Position numbers and translations under genes: made by a program. 64,000 nt of DNA from NCBI RefSeq assembly GCF_009766065.1, contig NZ_LMUE01000005.1, positions 310,001 to 374,000 on the forward strand, given 5' to 3'. Positions 9,801-19,185 of this stretch are shown here, piece by piece. Under the pieces are notes generated by a model that did not search any database, had not been told where the DNA came from, and saw nothing but the letters and a program-made list of their open reading frames with translations. This stretch comes from Dyella sp. S184. Its GTDB lineage: Bacteria; Pseudomonadota; Gammaproteobacteria; Xanthomonadales; Rhodanobacteraceae. Position 1 is the first letter of the stretch; every line of letters starts with the position of its first letter.

Positions 9801-11231
9801 CATGCGTACCACGGCATCGAAATCGGCGCGTGCCAGCTCGCGATACGGATGCGCTCGGCGCACCAGGTCGTACAGCGCATCCTCGTCCCATTCCTGGCAG
9901 GCGACTTCGGCGACGACCTGCTGGGCCAGCACGTCGAGCGGCTGCGGCGGCAGGATCAGTGCATCAAGTTCGCCGCGGCGCACGCAGTCCAGCAGCGCCG
10001 TGCATTCGATCAGGTCATCGCGGGTGGCGGGGAACAGCCGCGCCTTTGGCGTGCCATCGATGCTGTGGCCGGAACGGCCGGCGCGCTGCAGAAAGGCAGC
10101 GATCGAGCGTGGCGAACCGAGCTGGCAGACCAGATCGACGTCGCCGATGTCGATGCCCAGCTCCAGCGATGCGGTCGCCACCAGTACTGAAAGCTCGCCG
10201 CGCTTGAGTCGTTGCTCGGCATCCAGTCGCAACTCCTTCGCCAGGCTGCCGTGATGCGCGGCGACGGTTTCCTTGCCAAGCCGCTCGGACAGATACCGCG
10301 CCGCACGTTCAGCCATCCGCCGCGTATTGACGAAGACCAGGGTGGTGCGATGCGCCTGCACCAGCTGGGCCAGCCGGTCATAGACCAGTTCCCAGCAGTC
10401 GTTCGACATCACCGCCTCGAGTGGCACTGGTGGTACTTCGATTGCGAGGTCGCGCGGGCGGGTGTGGCCCACGTCGATGATGGCGCAGCCATCATCGACA
10501 AGATGAGTATGGCCGTTGACGGTCACCCCCGGCCCGCCCAGGGAAGATGTGGGTGATGCGCCGACCAGAAAGTTGGCGATTTCCTCGATGGGTTTCTGCG
10601 TCGCCGACAAACCGATCCGCAACAGACGCCGCTGGCACAGCGACTCCAGCCGCTCCAGCGACAACGCCAGATGCGAGCCGCGCTTGCTGCCCGCAATCGC
10701 GTGGATCTCGTCGACGATCACCGTGCGCGTACCGGCCAGCATCGCGCGGCCGGAGTCCGAGCCAAGCAGCACGTATAGCGATTCCGGCGTGGTCACCAGG
10801 ATGTGTGGCGGCAGCTTGCGCAGCAGATTGCGTTCCACCTGGGGGGTGTCGCCGGTGCGCACTGCGGTACGGATCGCCACGTCGGGCAGGCCGAGCTTTT
10901 CCAGTTCGACGCGGATGCCTTCCAGCGGCGCCTCCAGGTTGATGTGGATGTCGTTCGACAGAGCCTTCAATGGCGACACGTAAACCACCGAGGTGGCGTC
11001 CGCCAGCACGCCGCCATGCGCCACGCCTTCACGCACCAGCGAGTCGATTGCCGCCAGGAACGCTGTCAGTGTCTTGCCCGATCCGGTCGGGGCGGCGACC
11101 AGGGTGTGCTGGCCGCTGCGGATCGACGGCCATGCCGCCGCCTGCGCCGCCGTGGGCGCGGCAAAGGTGCGGCGAAACCAGTCGGCAACGGCCGGGTGGA
11201 AATCGTCCAGCGGGCTGGGGTCCAGGCGCAT
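6819..11231 (-). CDS. lhr: Large ATP-dependent helicase Lhr
   Basis: This 1470-residue superfamily-2 helicase matches the long Lhr form. From the ATG at 11231 the helicase core shows Walker A APTGSGKT (about residues 47-54), the DEIH box, motif III SAT, and motif VI-type RAGRSGH preceded by [13 protein letters not shown]. The winged-helix and Lhr-core regions follow, then a long C-terminal Lhr-CTD-like part. Lhr translocates 3'-5' on single-stranded DNA, unwinds RNA-DNA hybrids and is implicated in DNA repair. An in-frame GTG at 11267 is an alternative start, but neither site has a strong Shine-Dalgarno. A proline- and glycine-rich insert ([14 protein letters not shown], encoded at 7307-7360) coincides with a hairpin-forming repeat and looks acquired. 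The gene is divergent from the serine protease pair. Confidence 0.93.
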   Translation of the reverse strand: MRLDPSPLDDFHPAVADWFRRTFAAPTAAQAAAWPSIRSGQHTLVAAPTGSGKTLTAFLAAIDSLVREGVAHGGVLADATSVVYVSPLKALSNDIHINLEAPLEGIRVELEKLGLPDVAIRTAVRTGDTPQVERNLLRKLPPHILVTTPESLYVLLGSDSGRAMLAGTRTVIVDEIHAIAGSKRGSHLALSLERLESLCQRRLLRIGLSATQKPIEEIANFLVGASPTSSLGGPGVTVNGHTHLVDDGCAIIDVGHTRPRDLAIEVPPVPLEAVMSNDCWELVYDRLAQLVQAHRTTLVFVNTRRMAERAARYLSERLGKETVAAHHGSLAKELRLDAEQRLKRGELSVLVATASLELGIDIGDVDLVCQLGSPRSIAAFLQRAGRSGHSIDGTPKARLFPATRDDLIECTALLDCVRRGELDALILPPQPLDVLAQQVVAEVACQEWDEDALYDLVRRAHPYRELARADFDAVVRMLAEGFTTRRGARAAYIHRDAVHRQLRARRGARLTALTSGGTIPDTADYKVVLEPQAIIVGTVNEDFAVESMAGDIFQLGNTSYRIQRVERDRLRVEDAHGAPPSIPFWLGEAPGRSKELSFGVSRLRDEISAHLDDGGVPAAMTWLSDQLGLSEAAAQQLVDYLARAKAALGVLPTQHTLVLERFFDESGGTQLVIHTPWGSRINRAWGLALRKRFCRQFNFELQAAATEDAIVLSLSTSHSFPLEEVAHYLHSNTAEHVLIQALLDAPLFPARWRWNAVTALALPRFTGGKKTPPPLQRMKSEDLLAAVFPDQVACLENIVGEREVPDHPLVNQTMHDCLREAMDVDGLLQILRGLESGEISVVARDLTAPSPLAAEVLNAAPYAFLDDAPLEERRTQAVQTRRWNDSDSADDLGRLDPEAIAAVRDEAWPQVRDADEMHEALGLLGFVTADEVAANHGWSERLQVLARNSRATLLTIERQIWTSAEKLPLWQILHPSASMQPAISAPAEYTAQVWTREDALLELVRHRLGGLGPVTMAALAHSLTVEAGEVEHALLRLQSEGYVMQGRFTADATGTEWCERHLLARIHRYTLGRLRREIEPVSRRELMRFLFDWQHVSAATRLSGPDALSATLAQLEGFEAAAGAWETEILPARINDYSISWLDELCRAGRISWGRLRTGSGGGGGPLRSTPIVLLSRREMPVWTSIASIENTQDILLSSRAQAVVDALRQQGAVFFDELLGATHLLRTELEDALGELVAAGRVSADSFAGLRALLLPAAKRDGGRHRRLRRHLLNGIEDAGRWSLTRGTTKSAPPPPSPAGKGGDKLDPEVIEHIARTLLRRYGVVFWKLLEREAPWLPSWRELLRVYRRLEARGEIRGGRFIEGLVGEQFALPEAISPLRAVRQRADDGELVCLSGCDPLNLVGTVLVGDKVPALTGSRLLYRDGVAIAALIGGKLVPLIELSGAETKTAKHTLLRHPPSLPDALTAAH
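7319..7354. repeat. Hairpin-forming repeat-like insert inside lhr
   Basis: CCCCGCC and GGCGGGG flank a purine/pyrimidine-skewed core around CCTGCAGG. On the lhr strand it encodes the low-complexity proline/glycine stretch. Short palindromic elements of this look are common between genes in Xanthomonadales, and here one appears to sit in frame inside a coding region. Assignment to a named repeat family is not possible by eye. Confidence 0.35.
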
Positions 11232-11320
11232 CGGTGGTTGTCCGCGCTGCGGCAGGGAAGGGATCACCGGATCATATATGGGGCTTTTCTCAGATCCTGC
11301 AATCTGTCATGGAATCCGCC

Positions 11321-12150
11321 GCAGACGTCGGTGCAAGCGCCGTTGGGGCATGTCAATATTCACGCTCGGCCGTCGCAGGTCAGGGGCCCCGTCGGGGAAT
11401 CCGGCGCGGCCTTCATGCGAAGGACGCTCATGCACGTACTGGAAATGATTCTGCGCAAGACAGGCTCAAGGGCGATGGCACTGGCTTGCCTGGTGTGCCT
11501 TGTACTGTGTGGCGGTGCTGCCCGTGCCGCCAGCCTCGACCCGGCGGTGCTGCCGAAGATCCAGGCGGCCACGTTCGAAGTGGTGGCGGCCAAGCCGGTC
11601 AACGATCCGTTGATCTACGAAAAGCCGCTGCCGTTGGAGCTGCTGCCGTTCCAGGAACGCAACGACAAGTACTACTCGATCGGCACGGCCTTCGCGCTGG
11701 GCAACAATCGTTATGTCACGGCGGCGCACGTGCTGCAGGTCGGCATCGACAGCCTGTGGGGTGAACCCGCGCTGCGCGACACCAGTGGCCATGTCTATGC
11801 CATCGACAAGATCGAGAAGTTTTCGCTGCAGCAGGATTTCGTGGTGTTCTCATTGGCCACGCAGCCGGCAACGGCGGTTGCGCTGGATGTCGATACCAAA
11901 CCCGCCTTGAACGAAGTGGTCTATGCGGTCGGCAACGCGCTGGGTACCGGCGTGGTGATTCGCGATGGCTTGTACACCTCCGACACGCCAGAGGAGCAGG
12001 ATGGCCGCTGGAAATGGATGCGCTTCTCGGCTGCTGCGTCGCCCGGCAACAGCGGTGGTCCCTTGCTGGACAAGAGCGGCAAGCTTATCGGCATCGTGCT
12101 GATGAAATCGGCGAACGAGAACCTCAATTACGCGCTGCCGATCAGTGAGG
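11321..12150 (+). repeat. Direct repeat, copy 1 (upstream region plus protease domain)
   Basis: From GTCGGTGCAAGCGCCGTT through the first 240 or so codons of the protease, this stretch is nearly identical to 13486-14317. Similarity falls sharply after the shared CTGCCGATCAGTGAGGT, although the encoded proteins remain alignable to their ends. Confidence 0.8.
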
Positions 12151-13445
12151 TGCTGGGTGCGCCGGAGGGTCAGGCCGTGATGGATGCCCGCGGCGGCTAC
12201 CAGCTCGATCTGTTCGATACGCATCAAAGCGGTACTTTCAAGGCACAGTTCAAGCTTCCGCTCGGCGTGGCCGCTTTCTACAGCGAGTTCAAAAAGCGCC
12301 TCGACGCCTTCAATGATGAACAACTCAAAGCCCTGCTTGCGAAGGAGTCGGCCAATCTGTTTCCCAACGGCCAGGGTTCCGCGCGATTGCTGTACCAGCA
12401 GGCGCAACTCAACGGTTTCCCCACGCTGATCGTGCGCGGCAGCAACGGTGAATGGGCCCGGGTGGGTGAGGCATCGCAGCATTTTGCGCTGGACGGCAAC
12501 GGTTATGTGGATGTTGGCGCCGTGGGCCGCAACGGTCTGGCCCATTTGCGTCGCCCGGATGACGTGGACGCCGCGAAGTTTTATGACGACGCGACATTGC
12601 GCATGGACCTTCTGGCCAGAACCGGCATGTTTCAGCGCACGATCGGCAGCGAAAAAATCAAGATCACCTCGCTCGGCAAACCGACCTTCCGGGCGGTGCA
12701 TACCGACCGCTGGCAACGCCCCTGGTATGTCGAAGTTTGGCCAGTGCCTTACGCAAACGCGCTGATCGTGCTGTATGCGTTGCCGGTTCCAGACGGTTAC
12801 GTGATGCTGAGTCGGACTGTACCAGCTTCCGGCGAGCACGATGCAAAACTGGATATGGACGAAATGAGCAGCTTTGTTTACGTCACCTATCAAGGCACCC
12901 TGGCGCAGTGGAAGCAGTTTCTCGCCGCACCGGCCTTGCAGCCAGCCGTACTCAAGAACATCCACATCGACTTCGACTACGGCCATCACTTCAGCTATGC
13001 ATCGCCGCGGGTGGCTTTTTCGTATACGGATGATGTGCAGGCCATCACGCCAGACAACCTGATGTACCTCGGCTTCAGCTTCTCACTGGACAATGGCCAG
13101 CCGGTCTGGGATGTGGCGGATGTCGATGTCTGGAAGACCACGGCCTCGGACGATCACAACAACGTCAACATCCAGCGCTATGTCGCGCCGCCTACCGGGC
13201 TGGACGACGACATGACGAGTCGCTGGCAGAAATTGTCACAGCGCCAATATCCCTACAATGCCGTGGCGCGTCTCGAGGACGATTTGATGAAGATCGATGC
13301 TGTGGTCGCGCCCGCGGCTGCGGGCGACAAGCCGCCAACGGTGCTGTACACCGCGTTCTATGGCATCGAGGGTACGCAACCCCAGGCTGAGATGAAAGGC
13401 AAGCTCGACCTGCTGATGAAAAACCTGCAGGTCCTGGAGCATTGA
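11430..13445 (+). CDS. Exported trypsin-fold (S1C/HtrA-like) serine protease, tandem copy 1
   Basis: This 671-residue protein has a signal peptide (GSRAMALACLVCLVLCGGAARAA). The start at 11430 follows an AAGGA site by five bases; the ATG at 11415 is a weaker alternative. The trypsin-like domain covers about residues 35-250, with catalytic H100 (VTAAHVL), D136 (QQDFVVF) and S208 (GNSGGPLL). The remaining 400 residues match no domain I recognise and contain no visible PDZ repeat, unlike DegP. It probably works in the periplasm or outside the cell. A paralog lies immediately downstream with the same upstream sequence, so the pair arose by tandem duplication. Substrate and biological role are unknown. 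Confidence 0.8.
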   Translation: MHVLEMILRKTGSRAMALACLVCLVLCGGAARAASLDPAVLPKIQAATFEVVAAKPVNDPLIYEKPLPLELLPFQERNDKYYSIGTAFALGNNRYVTAAHVLQVGIDSLWGEPALRDTSGHVYAIDKIEKFSLQQDFVVFSLATQPATAVALDVDTKPALNEVVYAVGNALGTGVVIRDGLYTSDTPEEQDGRWKWMRFSAAASPGNSGGPLLDKSGKLIGIVLMKSANENLNYALPISEVLGAPEGQAVMDARGGYQLDLFDTHQSGTFKAQFKLPLGVAAFYSEFKKRLDAFNDEQLKALLAKESANLFPNGQGSARLLYQQAQLNGFPTLIVRGSNGEWARVGEASQHFALDGNGYVDVGAVGRNGLAHLRRPDDVDAAKFYDDATLRMDLLARTGMFQRTIGSEKIKITSLGKPTFRAVHTDRWQRPWYVEVWPVPYANALIVLYALPVPDGYVMLSRTVPASGEHDAKLDMDEMSSFVYVTYQGTLAQWKQFLAAPALQPAVLKNIHIDFDYGHHFSYASPRVAFSYTDDVQAITPDNLMYLGFSFSLDNGQPVWDVADVDVWKTTASDDHNNVNIQRYVAPPTGLDDDMTSRWQKLSQRQYPYNAVARLEDDLMKIDAVVAPAAAGDKPPTVLYTAFYGIEGTQPQAEMKGKLDLLMKNLQVLEH

Positions 13446-13485
13446 GCAGCGGTATCGGCTGGCCGGTTCAGGCATGATCCGCGGC

Positions 13486-14317
13486 GCAGGCGTCGGTACA
13501 AGCGCCGTTGCGGCATGTCAATATTCACGCTCGGCCGTCGCAGGTCAGGCCCCCCGTCGGGGGGATCCGGCGACGCTCTTCATGCGAAGGACTCTCATGC
13601 ACGTACTGGAAATGATTCTGCGCAAGGCCGGCTCACGGACGATGGTGTTGGGCTGCCTGTTATGTCTTGTACTGTGTGGCGGCGCTGCCCGTGCCGCCAG
13701 CCTCGACCCGGCGGTGCTGCCGAAGATCCAGGCGGCCACGTTCGAGGTGGTCGCGGCCAAGCCGGTCAATGATCCGCTGACCTACGCCAAGCCGTTGCCG
13801 ATGGAGCTGTTGCCGTACCAGGAGCGCAACGACAAGTACTACTCGATCGGCACGGCGTTCGCGCTAGGCAACAACCGTTATGTCACCGCGGCGCATGTGC
13901 TGCAGGTCGGCATCGGAAGCTTGTGGGGCGAGCCGGCCCTGCGCGATGCCAGCGGCCATGTCTACGCGATCGGCAAGATCGAGAAATATTCGCTGCGGCA
14001 GGATTTCGTGGTGTTCTCGCTGGCCACACAGCCGGCGACGGCTGCGGCGCTGGATGTCGACACCAAGCCGGCCGTGAATGGGGTGGTCTACGCCGTCGGC
14101 AATGCGCTGGGCACCGGCGTGGTAATTCGCGACGGCTTGTATACCTCCGACACACCGGAGGACCAGGATGGCCGCTGGAAGTGGATGCGCTTCTCGGCGG
14201 CGGCTTCACCCGGCAACAGCGGCGGTCCGCTGCTGGACCAGGACGGCAAGGTCATCGGCATCGTGTTGATGAAGTCGGCAAATGAAAACCTCAACTACGC
14301 GCTGCCGATCAGTGAGG
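13486..14317 (+). repeat. Direct repeat, copy 2 (upstream region plus protease domain)
   Basis: Second copy of the 11321-12150 unit, beginning 40 bases after the stop of protease copy 1. The non-coding part before the ATG is conserved too, including GGCATGTCAATATTCACG and the GTCGCAGGTCAGG stretch, so each gene may carry its own copy of the same promoter or leader. Confidence 0.8.
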
Positions 14318-15600
14318 TATTGAACGCGCCGGATCATCTGGCGGTGATCGACAAGCGCATTCCTTACCAATTCGACGTGTTTGATACGACTTCGAACAAC
14401 ATTTTCAAGGAGCAGTTTGCGTTGCCGAAGAGCTTTGCCGATTTCGGCGCCACCTTCATGAAACTGCAGGATGCGTATGTCGACGAGCAGCTCAAGGCAC
14501 TGCTTGCCAAGGATCCAGACAATCTGTTTCCACATGGCAATGGCTCCGATCGCCTGCTGCACAGCAAAGCCGTAATGGACAGTTTTCCCAGCCTGATCAT
14601 CCGCAACAGCAATGGCGACTGGGATCGGTCAATGCAGAAGGGGCCAAAAACCCCGTTGTCCGACAATGCTTACGTGGCCCTCGGCGTTGCAGGACACAGC
14701 GTCCTGATTCATTTGCGCAAGCCAGACAGTGTTCCGGCCAGGCAGTGGTACACCGACCCTACCCAGCTCATGAATCAGCTGACGAAAATCGGTTTCCTGA
14801 AGCGTCCGATTGGTTCCGAACAGATCAAGGTCACTTCGCTGGGCAAACCCGTTCAGGACACGGTTTACACCGATGCATGGCAACGCCATTGGCAAGTGCG
14901 CGTGTGGGCCGTGCCCTATAACAACGGGCTCGTCATCACGTTTTCGCTGCCGGTGCCAGATGGCTATGTGACCATGATGCGGTTCTCACAGGCAGGTCAG
15001 CAGCATGATCATGTCGCCGACATGCAGGCGCTCACCGGTTTCTTCTATGTGACTTACGAAGGCACCTTGGCGCAATGGAAGGACTATCTGCAGAACACCA
15101 CGCTGCTGCCTGCGGCATTCAAGGACATCCGGATCGACTTCGACTACGACCACCGTTTCAGCTATGCATCGAAACGACTGGCGTTTTCCTTCACGCCTGA
15201 ACTGCAGAAAATCGCGCCGACCAGCGTGCTTGCCCTAGGTTTCAGCTACTTCACCGACCACGGCAGGGTCGTGTGGGATGTGGGCGATGTGCGTGTCAGG
15301 ACGGATGCCAGCGAAGAAAACCTGGTCAATATCAGGCGCAACGTGGCCCCCTCAGGCGATCTCGAGGACGACTACAAGAGCGAGTGGCACAAGATCTCGC
15401 AGCACGATCATCCCTACGATGGCGTTGCACTCAGCGAAGGTGACGCGACGAAGATCACCGCCGTCGTCAACGCAGCTGCCGGTGCTGATCCGTCGGTGCT
15501 GTACACCGCGTATTACGGGGCCGAAGGCACGCACCCGCAAGATGCCATGAAAGCCAAGCTTGATCTGTTGATGAAAAACTTGCAGGTGACCGAGCACTGA
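13597..15600 (+). CDS. Exported trypsin-fold (S1C/HtrA-like) serine protease, tandem copy 2
   Basis: This 667-residue paralog of the preceding gene has the same signal peptide style, GAAGGA ribosome-binding site and catalytic triad positions (H100, D136, S208 in GNSGGPLL). The protease domain and the upstream 110 bases are nearly identical to copy 1. The C-terminal 400 residues align along their whole length but have diverged far more (for example NNIFKEQFALPKSFADFG against SGTFKAQFKLPLGVAAFY). This suggests that recent exchange homogenised the front half while the back half, perhaps the substrate-recognition part, evolved separately. No domain is recognised in the back half. It lies in tandem with copy 1 and may be separately expressed. 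Confidence 0.8.
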   Translation: MHVLEMILRKAGSRTMVLGCLLCLVLCGGAARAASLDPAVLPKIQAATFEVVAAKPVNDPLTYAKPLPMELLPYQERNDKYYSIGTAFALGNNRYVTAAHVLQVGIGSLWGEPALRDASGHVYAIGKIEKYSLRQDFVVFSLATQPATAAALDVDTKPAVNGVVYAVGNALGTGVVIRDGLYTSDTPEDQDGRWKWMRFSAAASPGNSGGPLLDQDGKVIGIVLMKSANENLNYALPISEVLNAPDHLAVIDKRIPYQFDVFDTTSNNIFKEQFALPKSFADFGATFMKLQDAYVDEQLKALLAKDPDNLFPHGNGSDRLLHSKAVMDSFPSLIIRNSNGDWDRSMQKGPKTPLSDNAYVALGVAGHSVLIHLRKPDSVPARQWYTDPTQLMNQLTKIGFLKRPIGSEQIKVTSLGKPVQDTVYTDAWQRHWQVRVWAVPYNNGLVITFSLPVPDGYVTMMRFSQAGQQHDHVADMQALTGFFYVTYEGTLAQWKDYLQNTTLLPAAFKDIRIDFDYDHRFSYASKRLAFSFTPELQKIAPTSVLALGFSYFTDHGRVVWDVGDVRVRTDASEENLVNIRRNVAPSGDLEDDYKSEWHKISQHDHPYDGVALSEGDATKITAVVNAAAGADPSVLYTAYYGAEGTHPQDAMKAKLDLLMKNLQVTEH

Positions 15601-15734
15601 CGCAAGGGTGGCGCCAGGCTACGGCATGGCGTGTTTTGGACAAATGGGACAGCTTTCGGATGCCCGCAGGCGAGCTACTAGCCTGTGGATGAATCCGGGG
15701 TGGGTAAAGACCGGCGGGACAAGGGATGCAATTG

Positions 15735-16589
15735 ATGTCACGGACCAACAGCGCGAGCGCAGAGATGCAGGCGACGTGGCTGACGATGGCCGATGGCCAG
15801 CGGCTGTTCCTGCGTGACTGGCCCAAGGCGCAGGCGCGTGGTGCGGTGCTGATCGTGCATGGGCTGGGCGAGCACAGCGGCCGCTACCAGCTGCTGGCGC
15901 AATGGTTCAACCAGCGCGGCTATGCGGTGCGCAGCTATGACCAGCGCGGGCACGGGCAGACGCCTGGGCAGCGCAGTGCCATGCGCCATGGCGACGATTT
16001 GCTGGAGGATCTGGCCACAGTCTACATCGACTATGCCAACGGGTTGCCGCATGCGCCCTTGCTGCTCGGCCACAGCATGGGCGGCCTGGTCGCGGCGCGT
16101 ACCGTGCTGGACGGCCGCATTGCGCCGCCGGCGCTGCTGCTGTCATCACCGGCGCTGCGCAGCTGGGAGTCACCCGGGATGGTGCGCCTGGCTCGCCTGC
16201 TGAACCGGCTGCTGCCGAACCTGCCGCTGCGCACCCGATTGAAGGTCGACAAACTCTCGCACGACGCGCAGGTGGCGCAGGCCTATCGCGACGATCCCTT
16301 GTGCACGAGCTGGATCACGCCACGGCTGGCCAATTTCATCTTCCAGGCCGGCGCGGCGTGCATCGCCGATGCCGCCAGCCTGTCAGTACCGACCCTGCTG
16401 CTGGTGGCCGATAGCGACGAACTGGTCGATCCGTCCGGCAGTCGCGCGTTCGCCCGCAAAGCCGCGTCGACCGGGCAACTGACCACGCGTTTTTTCTCCA
16501 CGCTCTACCACGAGCTGTTCAACGAAGCCGAGCCCGGACGCAGCCAGGTGTTGATGCAGCTGGGCGACTGGCTGGGTAGGCGCGTGTGA
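15735..16589 (+). CDS. Alpha/beta hydrolase, monoacylglycerol lipase / lysophospholipase type
   Basis: This 284-residue hydrolase belongs to the PldB/COG2267 family. The oxyanion-hole segment is VLIVHGLGEHSGRY, the nucleophile elbow GHSMGG, and the acid and histidine lie near the C-terminus (VADSDELVDP, YHELFNE). Such enzymes cleave monoacylglycerols or lysophospholipids; the actual substrate here is unknown. The start at 15735 is preferred to the ATG at 15726 because AAGGG lies nine bases before it but directly abuts the earlier codon. No signal peptide is seen, so it is probably cytoplasmic or membrane-associated. It appears to stand alone between the protease pair and the efflux operon. 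Confidence 0.85.
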   Translation: MSRTNSASAEMQATWLTMADGQRLFLRDWPKAQARGAVLIVHGLGEHSGRYQLLAQWFNQRGYAVRSYDQRGHGQTPGQRSAMRHGDDLLEDLATVYIDYANGLPHAPLLLGHSMGGLVAARTVLDGRIAPPALLLSSPALRSWESPGMVRLARLLNRLLPNLPLRTRLKVDKLSHDAQVAQAYRDDPLCTSWITPRLANFIFQAGAACIADAASLSVPTLLLVADSDELVDPSGSRAFARKAASTGQLTTRFFSTLYHELFNEAEPGRSQVLMQLGDWLGRRV

Positions 16590-16636
16590 GCGTTGCGGCG
16601 CTGCCGACCGGTTTGCGCCGATGAGAGCAAGGCATC

Positions 16637-16669
16637 CTTAAGACAGAACTAAGCCGTACTCTCCAGAAT
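16637..16669 (+). promoter_or_regulatory. PmrA/QseB-like direct-repeat box with -10 before the RND operon
   Basis: CTTAAG (16637-16642), five bases, ACTAAG (16648-16653), ten bases, then CAGAAT (16664-16669) as a possible -10. The response-regulator gene at 25444 has the same architecture with the same spacings. It resembles the known CTTAA-N5/6-CTTAA boxes of PmrA/QseB-type regulators. Predicted transcription would start near 16676. Confidence 0.5.
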
Positions 16670-16675
16670 GATGGT

Positions 16676-18124
16676 ATGTGCCATGCCAACCGTCCACGTC
16701 ACGTACTTCACGTAGTGCGATATCCCGCCCCTGGGACGCGGCGAATACGTCATCTGTTTCAGATGGCGGTAACTCTCGCCGCCGGTCTGCTGCTATCCGC
16801 CTGTGCCACCTATATGCCGGCTCCACTCGGTGATGGTCAGGGTGTCGCCAGCGTAATGCAGCTGACGGCACCGGTTGCTGCGATGCCGGGCTTGGCCTTG
16901 CCAGAGCATCGTTTCGATCCGTCGGATGGGCTCGATGTCACCGAAGTGGCGATGCTGGCCGTGGTCAACAGCCCGGCCTTGAAGCTCAAGCGCGACGAGC
17001 TCGGCATCGCACGCGCGCAGGCGTTTGCCGCGGGCCTGCTGCCCGATCCGCAGCTGACTTTCGGCAAGGACTATCTCACCCATCCCGGGCCCGGTCTGAG
17101 CAGTGCGTACAACCTCGGTCTCAGCGAAGACGTCACGGCCTTGCTGACGCGTTCGTCACGCCGCGCGGCCGCGAGCAACCAGGCCGAGCAGGTGAATCTC
17201 GATCTGTTGTGGGCGGAATGGCAGAGCGTGGCACAGGCCCGACTGCTGTTCGATCAGGTGCAGACCCTGCGTGCGCAACAGGCGCGGCTGCGCATCGAGC
17301 AGGCGGCGCTGGCCCCGCTCGAATCTGCCATCCACGCGGCCCTGCGTGCGGGTAATCTCACTTACGACACCGCCAGTGCAGGCCTCAATGCCGGTGCGGA
17401 CGTGCGCAAGCGTCTGGCCGATACCTCGGTCACGCTGCACCAGGCGGAAAGCGACCTGCATGTCCTGCTCGGACTGGCACCGAATGCGCCGCTCGATCTG
17501 GTCGGTGCGCCGTATCAGGCCAGCGCGACGCCCGAGCAGGTGCAGCAGGCGTTGACCGGCCTGCCGCGGCGGCGGCCCGACCTGCTCGCGCTGCAGGCCG
17601 GCTACCAGTCGCAGGAAGCGCAGCTGCGCGCGGCCGTGCTGGCTCAGTTTCCGGCGCTGAACATCGGCTTCAATAAAGCGCGCGACACCACCGACGTGCC
17701 CACCCGCGGCTTCAGTATCGGTATCACGCTGCCGCTGTTCGATCGCAACCGCGGCAACATCGCGATCGCGAAGGCCACCCGGCAACAGTTGAAGGACGAC
17801 TACGAAGCGCGTGTGCTGGATACCCGCAGCGACATGCAGCGACTCGTCGCCGATCTCGCCACCTTCCAGCAGCAGCGCGTGGCGTTGGCTGCCCATGCGC
17901 AACAGTTGGATGCAGCCTGTCGCGCCGCCGAAGCGGGGTGGCAGCAAGACTTGCTGGACTGGCCGACCTATCTGGCCATCCGCAGCAATGCATTGGGTGC
18001 CGACCTTGATCTGCTCGACCTGCAACAGCAGCAGGCCACTCAGGCGATCGCGCTGGAAGCCCTGCTCGGCAACACCGATCTCGCCACTGCCCACCCTGTT
18101 TCCGTCAAAGCAGTCACGCCATGA
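16676..18124 (+). CDS. Outer-membrane efflux lipoprotein (TolC/CusC-type) of an RND pump
   Basis: The outer-membrane channel of a tripartite efflux system, 482 residues in the longest frame. A lipobox LLSAC places the acylated cysteine at residue 43, and two OEP repeats with long helices follow (about 90-270 and 290-470). The start is uncertain: 16676 gives an unusually long N-region and would coincide with the predicted transcription start, whereas ATG 16763 gives a very short one (MAVTLAAGLLLSAC) without basic residues, and GTG 16715 lies between. None has a good Shine-Dalgarno. The ATG of the adaptor gene overlaps this stop by four bases, so adaptor and pump follow in one operon. Confidence 0.85.
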   Translation: MCHANRPRHVLHVVRYPAPGTRRIRHLFQMAVTLAAGLLLSACATYMPAPLGDGQGVASVMQLTAPVAAMPGLALPEHRFDPSDGLDVTEVAMLAVVNSPALKLKRDELGIARAQAFAAGLLPDPQLTFGKDYLTHPGPGLSSAYNLGLSEDVTALLTRSSRRAAASNQAEQVNLDLLWAEWQSVAQARLLFDQVQTLRAQQARLRIEQAALAPLESAIHAALRAGNLTYDTASAGLNAGADVRKRLADTSVTLHQAESDLHVLLGLAPNAPLDLVGAPYQASATPEQVQQALTGLPRRRPDLLALQAGYQSQEAQLRAAVLAQFPALNIGFNKARDTTDVPTRGFSIGITLPLFDRNRGNIAIAKATRQQLKDDYEARVLDTRSDMQRLVADLATFQQQRVALAAHAQQLDAACRAAEAGWQQDLLDWPTYLAIRSNALGADLDLLDLQQQQATQAIALEALLGNTDLATAHPVSVKAVTP

Positions 18125-19185
18125 ACCGTTCAATCCCTTTGCCCAAGCTGTGCGGCCTGCTGCTGCTCGCTGTGCTGGCCGGCTGCAGCCATGGCGCCGC
18201 CGATGACGACGATGCCGCGGCGCCGCCGGGTCAGGTCGCGGTGACCACGGTGATGCCATCGCAGCAGCCTTTTCACGACACCGTCGAAGCCTGGGGCAGT
18301 GCGCTCGGCGATCCCCAGCGCGCACGCGCGATCAGTCTCGCGCATGGCGGCCAGGTGGCCGCGGTGAATGTGGCGGCTGGCCAGACGGTCAAGCGTGGCC
18401 AGCCACTGCTGCTGGTCACGCCCGATCCGGTAGCGCGCAGCAGCTACCAACAGGCGCAGAGTGGACTGACCCTGGCCAGCGGCGAACTCCAGCGCACCGA
18501 GCAACTGGCTGCCCAGCGGCTGGCCACGCAGTCACAGCTGGCGGCTGCGCACAAGGCGCTGGCCGATGCGCAGGCGGCGCTCGACGCGCAGCGCGCGCTG
18601 GGCGGCGGCGCGGCCGAGGAAGCGGTCAATGCACCGGCCGATGGCGTGGTCACCGCGCTCAGTGTGGGGCTGGGCGAACGTTTCGTGGCGAATGCGCCGT
18701 TGCTGGCTTTTACACCGGCGCATGCGCTGGTGGCCCAGCTTGGCGTGCAGCCAGAAGACGCCGCGAAGCTGCACGTCGGCATGCCGGTTCGACTGCATAG
18801 CGTCTACGGCGCCACGGATGTTGCCGGCAGCTTGAGCATGCTCGGGCAGTCGATCGATCCGCAGACGCATCTGCTGCCGGCACAGGTCGAACTTCCCGCG
18901 GCGGCCGGCGCGACCTTGCTGGCCGGTGCGGCACTGGACGCGAAGATCCGCACGGACGACTTCAACGCCTGGGCGGTGCCCCGTGCAGCGGTGCTGCATG
19001 ACGAGCATGGTGACTACCTGTTCCAGGTCGAACACGGCCACGCCAAACGCATCGGCGTGACGGTACGCAGCCCGGATGGCGAGACCGTCGGCGTGCAGGG
19101 TGCGCTCGATGCGCAGGCCAAGGTGATCGTGCTCGGCGCCTACGAACTCAACGATGGCGATGCGGTGCGGGAGGCCGCCCAGTGA
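18121..19185 (+). CDS. RND efflux periplasmic adaptor (membrane fusion protein)
   Basis: A 354-residue lipoprotein: the signal ends in VLAGC (lipobox) and is followed by an acidic stretch ADDDDAA. It has a biotinyl-lipoyl-like half (GGQVAAVNVAAGQTVKRGQPLLLV), a short alpha-hairpin, the second lipoyl half (APADGVVTALSVGLGERF) and beta-barrel domains. Adaptors of this kind join the inner-membrane RND pump to the outer-membrane channel. ATG and GTG overlaps of four bases on both sides (18121-18124 and 19182-19185) show tight translational coupling in a channel-adaptor-pump order. Confidence 0.92.
   Translation: MNRSIPLPKLCGLLLLAVLAGCSHGAADDDDAAAPPGQVAVTTVMPSQQPFHDTVEAWGSALGDPQRARAISLAHGGQVAAVNVAAGQTVKRGQPLLLVTPDPVARSSYQQAQSGLTLASGELQRTEQLAAQRLATQSQLAAAHKALADAQAALDAQRALGGGAAEEAVNAPADGVVTALSVGLGERFVANAPLLAFTPAHALVAQLGVQPEDAAKLHVGMPVRLHSVYGATDVAGSLSMLGQSIDPQTHLLPAQVELPAAAGATLLAGAALDAKIRTDDFNAWAVPRAAVLHDEHGDYLFQVEHGHAKRIGVTVRSPDGETVGVQGALDAQAKVIVLGAYELNDGDAVREAAQ

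Noticed and set aside
7947-10190. Long plus-strand open frame of 747 codons inside lhr
   Set aside because: It lies antisense to the helicase, whose motifs are unmistakable. Its composition (many Arg, Gln and His, no domain) is what GC-rich antisense frames give.
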